NCBI GenBank assembly: GCA_937998865.1
Contig: CALLBR010000015.1
Span: 38,240-102,239, forward strand
From: an uncultured bacterium
GTDB taxonomy: Bacteria; Nitrospirota; Thermodesulfovibrionia; Thermodesulfovibrionales; Thermodesulfovibrionaceae
Reading direction: 5' to 3'
DNA length: 64,000 nt
Shown here: positions 7,671-16,121 of the stretch, one piece after another
Layout: each line of letters starts with the position of its first letter
Numbering within the stretch: the stretch's first letter is position 1
Translations under genes and position numbers: made by a program
Notes under the pieces: generated by a model
Databases searched by the model: none
What the model saw: only the letters and a program-made list of their open reading frames with translations
What the model was told of the DNA's origin: nothing

Positions 7671-9038
7671 ATGAAGCAAAAAATAAAGAGAGTTTTCCAA
7701 TGTCAAAGCTGTGGTTTTATCTCTCCCAAATGGCTTGGAAAGTGTCCTGACTGCGGTGCTTGGAATAGTTTTGTAGAGGAAACTCTTATGGAAGGCAAAC
7801 ATTCTCATGGTTTTACCGATCTAGAATCAGTCTCACCTCTTCCCCTAAGTTCAATTGAAATTAACAATTCAGAGAGGATCTCTACTCACATAGGTGAGCT
7901 TGATAGAGTGCTTGGAGGTGGAATAGTAAAGGGTTCACTTATTTTAATTGGTGGTGATCCTGGAATTGGAAAATCTACATTACTCCTTCAAGCTACTAAT
8001 AACATTGCAAGAAAATATGGAAAAGTTCTCTATGTTTCAGGAGAAGAATCTTCTGTCCAGATTAAATTAAGGGCAGAGAGAGTTGGAGCCATTTCAGAGA
8101 ATATACTTCTTTTAAGTGAGACTCTTGTAGAAAAAATACTTAATTGCGCTTCAGAGATCCAGTTAACAGCTCTTGTAATCGATTCCATTCAAACAGTTTA
8201 TACGGAAGAGGCTATTTCTGCACCAGGCTCAGTAAGTCAGATAAGAGAGTCAGCAGTAAAGTTTATGAATTTTGCTAAAAGAACAGGAGTTCCTGTTTTT
8301 CTCATAGGACATGTTACAAAAGAAGGAGCAATTGCAGGACCTAGGGTTCTTGAACATCTGGTTGATACAGTTTTATATTTTGAAGGTGACAGAGGCTATG
8401 CCTACAGAGTTTTGCGAAGCGTTAAAAATAGATTCGGTCCCACCAATGAAATAGGAGTTTTTGAAATGAGTTCTTCAGGATTAATTGAGGTAGAAAATCC
8501 TTCTTTGATTTTTCTCTCAGAACACACTCAAAACAGCGGATCGGCTATAACTGCCACTGTTGAAGGAACAAGAGCTATACTTGCTGAGATTCAGGCACTT
8601 GTGGCACCTTCAAATTTTGGCATGCCAAGAAGAAACTTTATTGGTGTAGATTATCAGAGGGTAAATTTATTGGTAGCAGTTTTGGAGAAAAGAGGGAGGA
8701 TAAATCTTGCAGGAGCAGACGTTTTTGTAAATGTGGTAGGAGGACTTAAAATTACTGAGCCTGCCATGGATTTAGCTGTTATTTCAGCAATAGTCTCTTC
8801 TTTTAGAGACATTCCTTTACCTGAAGGCTTGGTTATTTTTGGAGAATTGGGTTTGAGTGGTGAGGTTAGAGCAATATCACAACCAGAATTGAGGCTTAAA
8901 GAAGCATCCCGCATTGGAATGAAAGAAGCTATTATTCCAAAAAGCAATTTTGAAAGGCTTAAAGAAAGTTTTAATTTAAAAATACAAGGAGTGAGATCTA
9001 TTAATGAAATTATTGAAATTATTGGCAATAATTCTTAG
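7671..9038 (+). CDS. radA: DNA repair protein RadA (Sms)
   Basis: A 455-residue RadA, a RecA-related DnaB-like helicase that promotes branch migration in recombination. The C4 zinc finger has cysteines at residues 11, 14, 25 and 28. The Walker A GGDPGIGKST is at 94-103, the RadA-specific KNRFG at 252-256, and a C-terminal Lon-protease-like domain (FVNVVGGLKITEPAMDLAVI) follows. Length and order are standard. The ATG has no Shine-Dalgarno and is preceded closely by a -10-like box. The 3' end overlaps the following lipoprotein gene by 35 bases. Confidence 0.97.
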   Translation: MKQKIKRVFQCQSCGFISPKWLGKCPDCGAWNSFVEETLMEGKHSHGFTDLESVSPLPLSSIEINNSERISTHIGELDRVLGGGIVKGSLILIGGDPGIGKSTLLLQATNNIARKYGKVLYVSGEESSVQIKLRAERVGAISENILLLSETLVEKILNCASEIQLTALVIDSIQTVYTEEAISAPGSVSQIRESAVKFMNFAKRTGVPVFLIGHVTKEGAIAGPRVLEHLVDTVLYFEGDRGYAYRVLRSVKNRFGPTNEIGVFEMSSSGLIEVENPSLIFLSEHTQNSGSAITATVEGTRAILAEIQALVAPSNFGMPRRNFIGVDYQRVNLLVAVLEKRGRINLAGADVFVNVVGGLKITEPAMDLAVISAIVSSFRDIPLPEGLVIFGELGLSGEVRAISQPELRLKEASRIGMKEAIIPKSNFERLKESFNLKIQGVRSINEIIEIIGNNS

Positions 9039-9681
9039 TGTTTTTTTATTTTTTGGTTGTGCAGAAAAAAAGCCTTTAATTATCAAGGATTTTATTGCTC
9101 AAGATTTGGAAGATTTCCTTAATAAAATGAAAACATATGACTCCCTTGAGGGAGTTTTAAATCTTCAATATGAAGCTAAAAATAGTATACTCTTGGGTGA
9201 TGCTTCTTTAAAAATCTCAAAGGATGAACTTCTTTTAAGGGTTTACTATATGGGCTTTCCAACAGGTGAGCTTTATGAAGAAAAGGGTGAAGTTCTTTCA
9301 AATCTTCCTATTGAAAAGGACAGACTTAGACAGCTAGCTATAGGGATAAGAAAGGGTTTTATCTGGTGGGATGGAGATTTTTCCATAGAGGATAAGGGAG
9401 AGAACTACCTTTTAAAGGATAGAGAAATGGAAAGAAATATTGTTTTAAATAAAGATAGTTTTATACCTTTAAGCCAAAGTTTAAATGTGGAAGGACAGAC
9501 AATATTGATTACATACAACAACTTAAGTAAGATTCAAAGTGAAGATGGAACGCTCCTAAAAATACCATTGGAAATGATTGTGTTTTATAAAAACAGAACG
9601 CTCAAAATAAAAATAGAGAGAATAAAATTTAAAAATGCCAAAAAAAACACCTCCTTTAGGTCAGCATTTTCTCAGAAATAG
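9004..9681 (+). CDS. Lipoprotein, possibly DUF4292/LolB-like
   Basis: A 225-residue protein with a lipoprotein signal (LSVFLFFGC, lipidated Cys at residue 19). The mature part has alternating strands such as LEGVLNLQYEAKNSILLGDASLKISKDE and a late ILITYNNL-x-KIPLEM-x-FYKNRTLKIKIERIKF segment. This resembles the DUF4292/LolB-like half-barrel fold of outer-membrane lipoproteins; that resemblance is by pattern only. It is embedded between radA (35-base overlap) and rsmA (47-base overlap), so translation is tightly coupled. A role in lipoprotein or lipid handling is an inference. Confidence 0.7.
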   Translation: MKLLKLLAIILSVFLFFGCAEKKPLIIKDFIAQDLEDFLNKMKTYDSLEGVLNLQYEAKNSILLGDASLKISKDELLLRVYYMGFPTGELYEEKGEVLSNLPIEKDRLRQLAIGIRKGFIWWDGDFSIEDKGENYLLKDREMERNIVLNKDSFIPLSQSLNVEGQTILITYNNLSKIQSEDGTLLKIPLEMIVFYKNRTLKIKIERIKFKNAKKNTSFRSAFSQK

Positions 9682-10411
9682 AGAAATTCTAGAAAGAATT
9701 GTAAAGGTTTCTGAAATCACATCTTCAGACAAAGTTGTAGAAGTAGGACCAGGCATGGGTGATTTAACAGAAATTCTTTTAAATAATGCAAAGGAAGTTA
9801 TTGCCATTGAAATAGATCCGAATCTCTATAAAATTTTAAATGAGAGATTTTATGGTAGAGAAAATCTAAAGATTTACAATCAAGATGCTTTGAATTTTCC
9901 CTATGAAGAGTTGGGAGAGTTTAAGGTTGTCTCGAATATACCCTACTACATAACAAAGCCAATTATTTTTAGACTAATAGAAGTAAGAGCTTTAAAGTCA
10001 ATGACGCTTACAATTCAAAAGGAAGTGGCAGAAAGACTTACAGCAAAACCCTCTACAAAAGCTTATTCAGCCTTAAGCATAATAGCTCAGTATTACACTG
10101 AGGCGGAGATTAAATTTTATATCCCTGCAAAGTTTTTTAGCCCTCCACCTAAGGTAGACTCAGCAGTGGTAAAAATGGACAAAAGAATCAGTGTTCCCGT
10201 AAATGTCTTAGATGAGAAGGTTTTCTTTAGAGTAGTAAAAGCAGCATTTGGGCAAAGAAGAAAGATGATAAGTAATTCTCTAAAGTCAATAATTGAAGAG
10301 CCTAAGGATTTTTTAATTAAGATTGGCATAGATCCCATGAAGAGACCTGAGGAACTTTCCATTAAGGATTTTGCTTACCTTACGAATGAACTCTGCAAAA
10401 TTTGCAAGTAA
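9635..10411 (+). CDS. rsmA: 16S rRNA (adenine1518-N6/adenine1519-N6) dimethyltransferase
   Basis: A 258-residue KsgA/RsmA that dimethylates two adjacent adenines in the 3' hairpin of 16S rRNA during small-subunit maturation. It has the family opening LGQHFLRN, the SAM-binding VVEVGPGMGDLT, the catalytic NIPYYITKPI (the N-I/L-P-Y motif), and the C-terminal PPPKVDSAVVKM plus FGQRRKMISNSL. Length is normal. The start lies inside the preceding lipoprotein gene (47-base overlap), a region without a strong Shine-Dalgarno, which favours translational coupling. Confidence 0.96.
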   Translation: MPKKTPPLGQHFLRNREILERIVKVSEITSSDKVVEVGPGMGDLTEILLNNAKEVIAIEIDPNLYKILNERFYGRENLKIYNQDALNFPYEELGEFKVVSNIPYYITKPIIFRLIEVRALKSMTLTIQKEVAERLTAKPSTKAYSALSIIAQYYTEAEIKFYIPAKFFSPPPKVDSAVVKMDKRISVPVNVLDEKVFFRVVKAAFGQRRKMISNSLKSIIEEPKDFLIKIGIDPMKRPEELSIKDFAYLTNELCKICK

Positions 10412-10491
10412 TAATGCAATTTTTGCAAAAGTATTAGCTTCTTTTAAGCCTTAATCTTCAAAAAATCTTTTAAATTCAATCCATTTTATTT

Positions 10492-10508
10492 TTGGCACAC
10501 AAATTGTT
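10492..10508 (+). promoter_or_regulatory. Candidate sigma-54 promoter upstream of the CpxP-like pair
   Basis: TTGGCAC-N5-TTGTT matches the sigma-54 -24/-12 consensus (TTGGCAC-N5-TTGCW) except for T in place of C in the -12 dinucleotide, with the correct 10-base spacing between the GG and the second dinucleotide. It lies 48 bases before the start of the first CpxP/Spy-like gene. No enhancer-binding-protein gene is adjacent. Confidence 0.5.
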
Positions 10509-10555
10509 CTACTATTAATTAAATAAAAAACTCAATGAAAGGAGGTGAGGAAAAT

Positions 10556-10906
10556 ATGAGAAAAACTATGACACTCTTGATGGCAATAGCAATTGTATTT
10601 GTTCTTATTGGGGGTGTAGCTTATGCGTGGAAAGGTGGTGGTTGGGTTGGCAGTGGTCCTTATTATGCTTCAGTAGATCCAGCAAAGGCGCAAAAATTTT
10701 ACAATGACACCTTACCATTAAGACAGAAACAGCTTCAAATAAGGAGTGAGTTAATGCAACTTTATGGACAGCCAAATCCTAACTGGGATGCTATTGCAAA
10801 AAAACAACAGGAAATGCTTCAGATAAGGAACGAGATTCAAAAAAGAGCCTATGAATATGGTCTTCCCTATGGCAGAGGTATGAAAAGGTTTGGTAGAGGA
10901 TGGTAA
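10556..10906 (+). CDS. Secreted CpxP/Spy/ZraP-like small protein (paralogue 1)
   Basis: A 116-residue exported protein: signal peptide MRKTMTLLMAIAIVFVLIGGVAYA, then a helical core with DPAKAQKFYNDTLPLRQKQL, LRSEL-like RSELMQLYGQPNPNWDAI and QEMLQIRNEIQKRAYEYG. This is the pattern of the LTXXQ/CpxP-ZraP group of periplasmic stress or metal-binding proteins. I start it at 10556 because AGGAGGTGA (10540-10548) is an ideal Shine-Dalgarno for that ATG; the ATG at 10535 would place it inside the gene. The C terminus is rich in Gly, Arg and aromatic residues. The next gene is a paralogue and a sigma-54-like promoter precedes both. Confidence 0.75.
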   Translation: MRKTMTLLMAIAIVFVLIGGVAYAWKGGGWVGSGPYYASVDPAKAQKFYNDTLPLRQKQLQIRSELMQLYGQPNPNWDAIAKKQQEMLQIRNEIQKRAYEYGLPYGRGMKRFGRGW

Positions 10907-10951
10907 AATTAGTTAGGCATAAGCCCAAAATTATCAAAAGGAGGTTTAATT

Positions 10952-11305
10952 ATGAAAAGGGTTGTAAGTTTATTAGTAGTAGTGGCAGTAGTTATGACTT
11001 TTGTTGGTGTTTCATTGGCTCAAAGAGGTGCTGGTCCTGTGCAGTATCCAATTGGAGTTGATCCTGCCAAAGCTCAACAGTATTGTAAGGAAATTCAACC
11101 ACTTTGGCAAAAAGATTTACAGTTAAGAGGCGAGCTTTTAACTCTTTGGGCACAGCAAAATCCGGATTGGAATGCCATTAAACAGAAAGAACAGGAAAGA
11201 GTATCACTTAAAGTAGATATGCAAAAAAAAGCCTATGAAATGGGTCTTCCTTATGGAAGCGGTGGTAAGAGAGCATTAAATATTAGAAGAATCTGTGGTT
11301 GGTAA
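10952..11305 (+). CDS. Secreted CpxP/Spy/ZraP-like small protein (paralogue 2)
   Basis: A 117-residue paralogue of the gene 46 bases upstream: signal peptide ending VGVSLAQ, then GVDPAKAQQYCKEIQPLWQK, GELLTLWAQQNPDWNAI and MQKKAYEMGLPYG, aligning without large gaps to its neighbour. It differs in carrying two cysteines (in AQQYCKE and RRICGW). The Shine-Dalgarno AAAGGAGG lies ~7 bases before the ATG. A strong terminator follows directly. A role in periplasmic metal or misfolding stress is inferred from the family; no ligand motif is clear. Confidence 0.75.
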   Translation: MKRVVSLLVVVAVVMTFVGVSLAQRGAGPVQYPIGVDPAKAQQYCKEIQPLWQKDLQLRGELLTLWAQQNPDWNAIKQKEQERVSLKVDMQKKAYEMGLPYGSGGKRALNIRRICGW

Positions 11306-11310
11306 AAAAC

Positions 11311-11333
11311 AAGGGGGTGAAAGCCCCCTTTTT
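11311..11333 (+). terminator. Intrinsic terminator after the CpxP-like pair
   Basis: AAGGGGG/CCCCCTT 7-bp stem with a 6-nt loop (TGAAAG), followed by TTT. It lies 6 bases after the stop of paralogue 2, so the downstream exported gene depends on read-through or another start. Confidence 0.75.
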
Positions 11334-11348
11334 AAAGGACTTAGAAAA

Positions 11349-11765
11349 ATGAAAGAGAGAATTTTTTTAACATTTTCCTTATTATTACTAATAAATACTG
11401 GCATAGGGGCTCAGAACTGGGAAGAGTACTATGATGTTAATACAGAGATTTCCTTAAAAGGAAAAATTGTTGAAATTATTGAAAATAAGCAAGGACTTGT
11501 AATTATAGGTGTTTTGCAAAAAGATAAAATCTATAATGTTTTGACTGCACCTCGGTGGTTTATGGAACAACAAAACATTAATCTTCATCTTAATGATGAA
11601 ATTGTAGTGCACGGTGCAAAGTTCTTTTCAAGAAGAGGAGAATTTTTCATCTTTGCAAGAGCAATTCATAATATCTCAAATGGTATGACTTACACTTTCA
11701 GGGAATCCTCTACTATGAAACCTAAATGGCGTGGAAAAGGTAAAGGCCAATGGATGCAGCCTTAA
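11349..11765 (+). CDS. Small exported protein, OB-fold-like, unknown function
   Basis: A 138-residue protein with a signal peptide (RIFLTFSLLLLINTGIGAQ). The mature part is beta-rich: VNTEISLKGKIVEI, GLVIIGVLQKDKIYNVLTA, LNDEIVVHGAKFF and EFFIFARAIHN, in the order expected for an OB-fold. I do not recognise a characterised family. The ATG at 11349 is preferred over an in-frame GTG/TTG further upstream because that stretch is the terminator hairpin of the previous gene. AAAGGA sits about 9-10 bases before the ATG. Its position after two CpxP-like genes suggests a shared envelope role. It converges on the M16 peptidase with a 4-base 3' overlap. Confidence 0.7.
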   Translation: MKERIFLTFSLLLLINTGIGAQNWEEYYDVNTEISLKGKIVEIIENKQGLVIIGVLQKDKIYNVLTAPRWFMEQQNINLHLNDEIVVHGAKFFSRRGEFFIFARAIHNISNGMTYTFRESSTMKPKWRGKGKGQWMQP

Positions 11766-12991
11766 ATGTCCAACTTTTCTCTTTCCATAGGTCCTAAAAG
11801 TGTCAATGAAAAAGCATTGTTCAGAATATAATCTCTAACCCTTTGTATATCATTCATTTTAATAGCATTAATAAGAGATATTTGTTCTCTTGTTTTGTAA
11901 ATTCCATTTAAATAAATATATTGAAAGGCAAGGTTTTGCATTATAGAAGAGAGAGATTCGGAAGAATATAAAATCTGTGCAGTCATTTGAGTTTTTGCTC
12001 TTTCCATTTCTTCATCTTTTATTTTACTAAGCTTTTTTAGAGTACTATTAATGCTTTTGAGCATCTCATTAACCTTAGATGGTTCGCAGGCAGTATAGAT
12101 TCCAAATATTCCTGTATCAGAATAAAAGGAAACAAAGGAATAAATATTATAGGCTAATCCTTTTTTTTCTCTAATCTCTTGAAAAAGCCTTGAACTAACA
12201 CTGCCACCCAATATACAATTTAGTAATGTAAGTCTATTTCTATCCTCATGTTTAAAAGGAACAGCTTGAAAGCCTAAGCAAATATGAACTTCGTTAAGTT
12301 CCTTTTGAAAAACATGAACACCAGAAGAAAACTTTGCTTTAGGCTTTTCACAAGAAAGCTGTATACCTTTTCTGTAGGTAAGATGTTCTTCTAAATCGCT
12401 TACGAGTTTTTCCACGTCAAAATTCCCCGCACAACTAATAAGGCAATTATTGGTTCCATAGTAATTTTTAAAACATTCTAATATATCTTTCCTAATTATT
12501 TTTTCAACAGTATGTTCCTTCCCTAATATGGGTGATCCTAAGTTATTATTGAAGGCTTTTTCCATGAATAGGTCATGAACAAGTTCTTCAGGATTGTCAT
12601 TTACCATTCTTATTTCCTCTAAGATAATGGCCCTTTCTTTTTCAATCTCCTTTGCTGGGAAAAGAGGATTGGAAAAAATATCACTAATTAATTCAATAGC
12701 TTTTGACATATTATGTTTTAAGCTCTTTATATAGATAGATGTAAACTCTCTTCCAGTAAAAGCATTTAAATCACCGCCAATAGAATCTATTTGTAGAGAT
12801 ATCTCTTTAGCAGTTCTTTTTTTTGTTCCTTGAAAAAATAGATGTTCTATGAAATGGGATAGTCCATTTTTATTGGAAGGTTCATGACGAGAACCATGTT
12901 TAATCCATATTCCTAAAACAAAGGAATTAAAATTACTTAATTTATGAATGATTAGAGGGATACCAGAGGAAAGGTAAAGTATTTTCGGCAT
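11762..12991 (-). CDS. M16-family zinc peptidase (processing-peptidase type)
   Basis: A 409-residue single-unit M16B peptidase. The inverted zinc motif HFIEH (H46-x-x-E49-H50) followed by LFFQGT and the third-ligand region EEIRMVNDNPEE are conserved, as is the C-terminal GLAYNIYSF region that binds substrate. Bacterial relatives such as YmxG/MlpA lie downstream of pnp in many genomes, exactly as here (12 bases after pnp). The natural substrate is unknown. No signal peptide is evident, so it is probably cytoplasmic. Confidence 0.9.
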   Translation of the reverse strand: MPKILYLSSGIPLIIHKLSNFNSFVLGIWIKHGSRHEPSNKNGLSHFIEHLFFQGTKKRTAKEISLQIDSIGGDLNAFTGREFTSIYIKSLKHNMSKAIELISDIFSNPLFPAKEIEKERAIILEEIRMVNDNPEELVHDLFMEKAFNNNLGSPILGKEHTVEKIIRKDILECFKNYYGTNNCLISCAGNFDVEKLVSDLEEHLTYRKGIQLSCEKPKAKFSSGVHVFQKELNEVHICLGFQAVPFKHEDRNRLTLLNCILGGSVSSRLFQEIREKKGLAYNIYSFVSFYSDTGIFGIYTACEPSKVNEMLKSINSTLKKLSKIKDEEMERAKTQMTAQILYSSESLSSIMQNLAFQYIYLNGIYKTREQISLINAIKMNDIQRVRDYILNNAFSLTLLGPMEREKLDI

Positions 12992-13003
12992 TTTTATGTT
13001 TTT

Positions 13004-15130
13004 TTAGTTTTTTTTCTCTATTTCTTTAATGGCTTCTTTTCTACTAAGACGGGGCCTTCCTAATTCATCAATTTCAATAACTTTTACAGGAACTTGCTCG
13101 CCTATTTTAAGTACATCAGTAACTTTTTGAATTCTTTTTTCAGCAATCTGAGATATATGCAATAACCCTTCAACTCCAGGTAGTATTTCTACAAAAGCTC
13201 CAAAATCTACAATTTTAGATACTTTCCCTATGTAAATTTTTCCTACCTCTGCTTCTTGAGTTATACCCTTTATTATTTCAATAGCTTTGAGGGCTGAGGA
13301 TTCATTAGTGGAAGCTATTTTTACAATGCCTTCTTTATCTTGTATATCGATCTTAACACCAGTCTCCTCAATGATGCTTTTTATGACTTTACCTCCTACA
13401 CCGATAATATCCCTAATTTTTTCAGGTTTAACGTGTAATTTATAGATTCTTGGGGCAAAAGGAGAAAGTTCTTTTTTAGGTTCAGGTAAAACTTCTGTCA
13501 TTTTTTTAAGTATGTAGAGCCTTGCATTTTTTGCTTTTTGGAGGGCCCTTTCAAAAATTTCATAACTAATTCCATGAATTTTAACATCCATTTGAAAGGC
13601 TGTAATTCCTTTTTCTGTTCCAGCTACCTTAAAATCCATATCTCCATAATGGTCTTCTATACCTAGTATATCAGTGAGAATTACAGTCTTATCTTGCTCT
13701 TGGATTAATCCCATGGCAACACCAGCAACGGGAGCTTTTATTGGTACTCCAGCATCCATTAGGGAGAGAGTTGCTCCACATACTGTTGCCATGGAAGAAG
13801 AACCGTTTGACTCCAGGATGTCCGATACCACTCTGATTGTATAGGGAAACTCTTCTTTTGAAGGAATCACATAACTCAATGCTCTTTCCGCTAAGTATCC
13901 ATGACCTATCTCTCTTCTTCCTGGTCCTCTTAGAGGCTTCACCTCTCCAACGCTGAAAGGAAGAAAATTATAATGAAGCATAAATGTTTTAAATGCTTCT
14001 CCTTCTAGGGAGTCAATTTTTTGTTCATCTTCTGATGTTCCGAGGGTTGTGGCTACTAAGGCTTGAGTTTCTCCTCTTGTAAATACAGCTGAACCATGGA
14101 CTCTTGGAAGAATTCCTACTTTACAAGTAATTGGTCTGATTTCATCAGGCTTCCTACCATCAACTCTTAATTCTTTTTCAACTATGTTCTTACGAATTAT
14201 AAATGAAAGAAGATTGTCAAAAATTTTTATTATTGTTGAGGTAAGATCTGAGGAAGGCTCAACATAAAGCTTTATCTTCATTTCTTCTGTGTTTAAAGAG
14301 GTTATTACTTCATTGAGAAGCTCATTTAGAGCTTGTTGCCTTTCTTGTTTATTTTTAATAAAAATAGCATCTTCTATCCGATTATTCATTATTGATGCTA
14401 TAGCCTCTTTTAAGGTTTCATTTTCTTCTTTTGGGATAAAAGGTCTTTTTTCTATTGCTACTTTTTTTTGTAGCTGTCGCTGAAGATTTGCTATTTTTTT
14501 AATATGCTCATGGGCAAATTTTAATGCTTCTGTTAAAGTTTCCTCTGAGATTTCCTCTCCACCGCCTTCTACCATTGTAACAGCCTTTTCAGTTCCTGCT
14601 ACAACAAAATTCATATCACTTTTTTCGATTTCTTCGTTATCAGGATTAATAACAAATTCATTATTAATTCTCCCAACTCTAACTGCACCAACCGGCTCTT
14701 CAAAGGGTATATCTGAGATGATTAAGGCTGAGGAAATTCCTATTATGCTCAGGATATCAGCAATGTTTTCATCCCCATAGGATAAAACAGAAGCTATGCC
14801 TTGAGTTTCAAAATTAAAACCTACAGGGAATAAAGGTCTTATGGGTCTGTCAATAAGCCTGGATATTAAAATTTCTCTATCCGATGGTTTACCTTCTCTT
14901 TTGAAGAAACCACCAGGAATTTTACCTGCAGCATATGCCTTTTCTTGATAATCAATTGTTAAAGGAACAAAATCTAAATTATCTTTTGCATTTTTCTCAG
15001 CTACTACAGTGCATAGGACATGAGTGTCACCATATTTTACTAATACCGAACCATCTGCTTGTTTTGCTAAAAAACCAGTCTCTAAGTAAAGCTTTTTACC
15101 TTTTAGTTCAATTTCTACTTCCACTAACAC
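13004..15130 (-). CDS. pnp: Polyribonucleotide nucleotidyltransferase
   Basis: A 708-residue PNPase, a phosphorolytic 3'-5' exoribonuclease of the degradosome. It carries two RNase PH domains (the first with PLTIDYQEKAYAAGKIPGGF, the second with RPITCKVGILPRVHGSAVFTRGETQ), a helical linker, a KH domain (IRDIIGVGGKVIKSIIEETG) and a C-terminal S1 domain (GKVSKIVDFGAFVEILPGVEGLLH). Order and length are standard. It follows rpsO by 15 bases, the classical rpsO-pnp operon, and precedes an M16 peptidase. Confidence 0.97.
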   Translation of the reverse strand: MLVEVEIELKGKKLYLETGFLAKQADGSVLVKYGDTHVLCTVVAEKNAKDNLDFVPLTIDYQEKAYAAGKIPGGFFKREGKPSDREILISRLIDRPIRPLFPVGFNFETQGIASVLSYGDENIADILSIIGISSALIISDIPFEEPVGAVRVGRINNEFVINPDNEEIEKSDMNFVVAGTEKAVTMVEGGGEEISEETLTEALKFAHEHIKKIANLQRQLQKKVAIEKRPFIPKEENETLKEAIASIMNNRIEDAIFIKNKQERQQALNELLNEVITSLNTEEMKIKLYVEPSSDLTSTIIKIFDNLLSFIIRKNIVEKELRVDGRKPDEIRPITCKVGILPRVHGSAVFTRGETQALVATTLGTSEDEQKIDSLEGEAFKTFMLHYNFLPFSVGEVKPLRGPGRREIGHGYLAERALSYVIPSKEEFPYTIRVVSDILESNGSSSMATVCGATLSLMDAGVPIKAPVAGVAMGLIQEQDKTVILTDILGIEDHYGDMDFKVAGTEKGITAFQMDVKIHGISYEIFERALQKAKNARLYILKKMTEVLPEPKKELSPFAPRIYKLHVKPEKIRDIIGVGGKVIKSIIEETGVKIDIQDKEGIVKIASTNESSALKAIEIIKGITQEAEVGKIYIGKVSKIVDFGAFVEILPGVEGLLHISQIAEKRIQKVTDVLKIGEQVPVKVIEIDELGRPRLSRKEAIKEIEKKN

Positions 15131-15145
15131 CTCTTTAATGAAATA

Positions 15146-15415
15146 TTATTTTCTTAGATTGAGTCTCTCAAGAACTTTGTTGTATCTGTCTCTATCAATC
15201 TTTTTCAAGTAATTTAAAAGTTTTCTTCTTTGTGCAACCAATTTTAAAAGGCCTCTTCTTGAATGATGATCTTTTTTATGAATTTTGAAGTGTTCTGTTA
15301 AATATATAATTCTTTCAGTCATTAATGCAATTTGAACCTCTGGTGAACCAGTATCTGTAGGATGTGTTTTAAAATTTTCAATTATTTGTCTTTTTCTCTC
15401 TGAGGATATACCCAT
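15146..15415 (-). CDS. rpsO: 30S ribosomal protein S15
   Basis: An 89-residue S15, a primary binder of the 16S rRNA central domain. It matches the family from [15 protein letters not shown] through [29 protein letters not shown] and [10 protein letters not shown]. The ATG at 15415 is chosen because AAAGGTGGTGATACTA provides its Shine-Dalgarno and S15 begins here; a GTG at 15427 would add four unneeded residues. It heads the rpsO-pnp-M16 operon. Confidence 0.96.
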   Translation of the reverse strand: MGISSERKRQIIENFKTHPTDTGSPEVQIALMTERIIYLTEHFKIHKKDHHSRRGLLKLVAQRRKLLNYLKKIDRDRYNKVLERLNLRK

Positions 15416-15440
15416 TAGTATCACCACCTTTCATTTAAGA

Positions 15441-15459
15441 GTTAATTTTAAAAATTAAC
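15441..15459. other. A/T-rich palindrome in the rpsO leader
   Basis: GTTAATTTTAAAAATTAAC is a near-perfect 19-base palindrome, 26 bases upstream of the rpsO start. It could be a leader hairpin or an operator; S15 autoregulates its leader in other bacteria, but A/T-rich palindromes are frequent in this genome. The remaining 15460-15628 stretch shows no gene. Confidence 0.3.
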
Positions 15460-15628
15460 ATAATTTTAGGATTTTAGTAAAGTTCTTATCTTTTTTATGA
15501 GTTTTCCTTTTAAAAATATTAAAGATCATTAATTTTCCATATTAAAAATATTCAATGCTATTTTAAGTCAAAATGCCGACATGGAAGATATTATGGACTA
15601 CTCATCAATTAGAGATTAAAATTTTACA

Positions 15629-15658
15629 TTGACAAAATAAAAAATTTTTCATTAATAT
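15629..15658 (+). promoter_or_regulatory. Sigma-70-type promoter of speH-speE
   Basis: TTGACA (15629-15634), 18-base spacer, TAATAT (15653-15658). It predicts a leader of about 50 bases before speH. Confidence 0.65.
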
Positions 15659-15713
15659 ATAAAGTTTGCAGGGACTTTGTCTCTGGTTTATCTCCTTGGG
15701 AGGAGGGAGAAAA

Positions 15714-16121
15714 TTGTATGCTTTAGGGACCCATCTTTTAATTGAATTGAAAGACTGCAATCCCGAGATCCTCAAAGATCTCGAAAGTGTTCAAAAGATT
15801 TTAGTAGATGCCGCAAAAAAGGCCAATGCAACAATAATCAATATCAATTTCCACGAATTTAGTCCTTTTGGTATTAGTGGGGTAGTTGTTATTGCTGAAT
15901 CACACCTCACTATTCATACTTGGCCTGAATATGGTTTTGCAGCTGTTGATGTTTTTACCTGTGGAGACACGATCAAGCCTGAAATAGCAGCTCAATATAT
16001 TGTTGAAGCTTTTGAATGCAAAAATCCATCAATTGTTGAGATGAAAAGGGGTATAATATCTCACAAGAACGAAAAATTACCTCATAAGATTTGTTATGAA
16101 GAATACCAAGTGGTATATTGA
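15714..16121 (+). CDS. speH: S-adenosylmethionine decarboxylase proenzyme
   Basis: A 135-residue bacterial class 1B AdoMetDC that supplies decarboxylated SAM for spermidine synthesis. ESHLTIHTWPEYGFAAVDVFTCG contains the serine that is cleaved to form the pyruvoyl group (the S of ESHLTIH) and the catalytic C of DVFTCG. I choose the TTG at 15714 (YALGTHLLIEL follows, as in relatives) because AGGAGG at 15701-15706 is perfectly spaced. The further-upstream ATG in the same frame would put the Shine-Dalgarno inside the coding sequence. It overlaps speE by 26 bases. The Shine-Dalgarno can pair with TCTCC just upstream, which may gate translation. Confidence 0.93.
   Translation: MYALGTHLLIELKDCNPEILKDLESVQKILVDAAKKANATIININFHEFSPFGISGVVVIAESHLTIHTWPEYGFAAVDVFTCGDTIKPEIAAQYIVEAFECKNPSIVEMKRGIISHKNEKLPHKICYEEYQVVY

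Noticed and set aside
10535..10558. ATG at 10535 as start of the first CpxP-like gene
   Set aside because: It would translate the AGGAGGTGA ribosome-binding site and delay the signal peptide; the ATG at 10556 fits.
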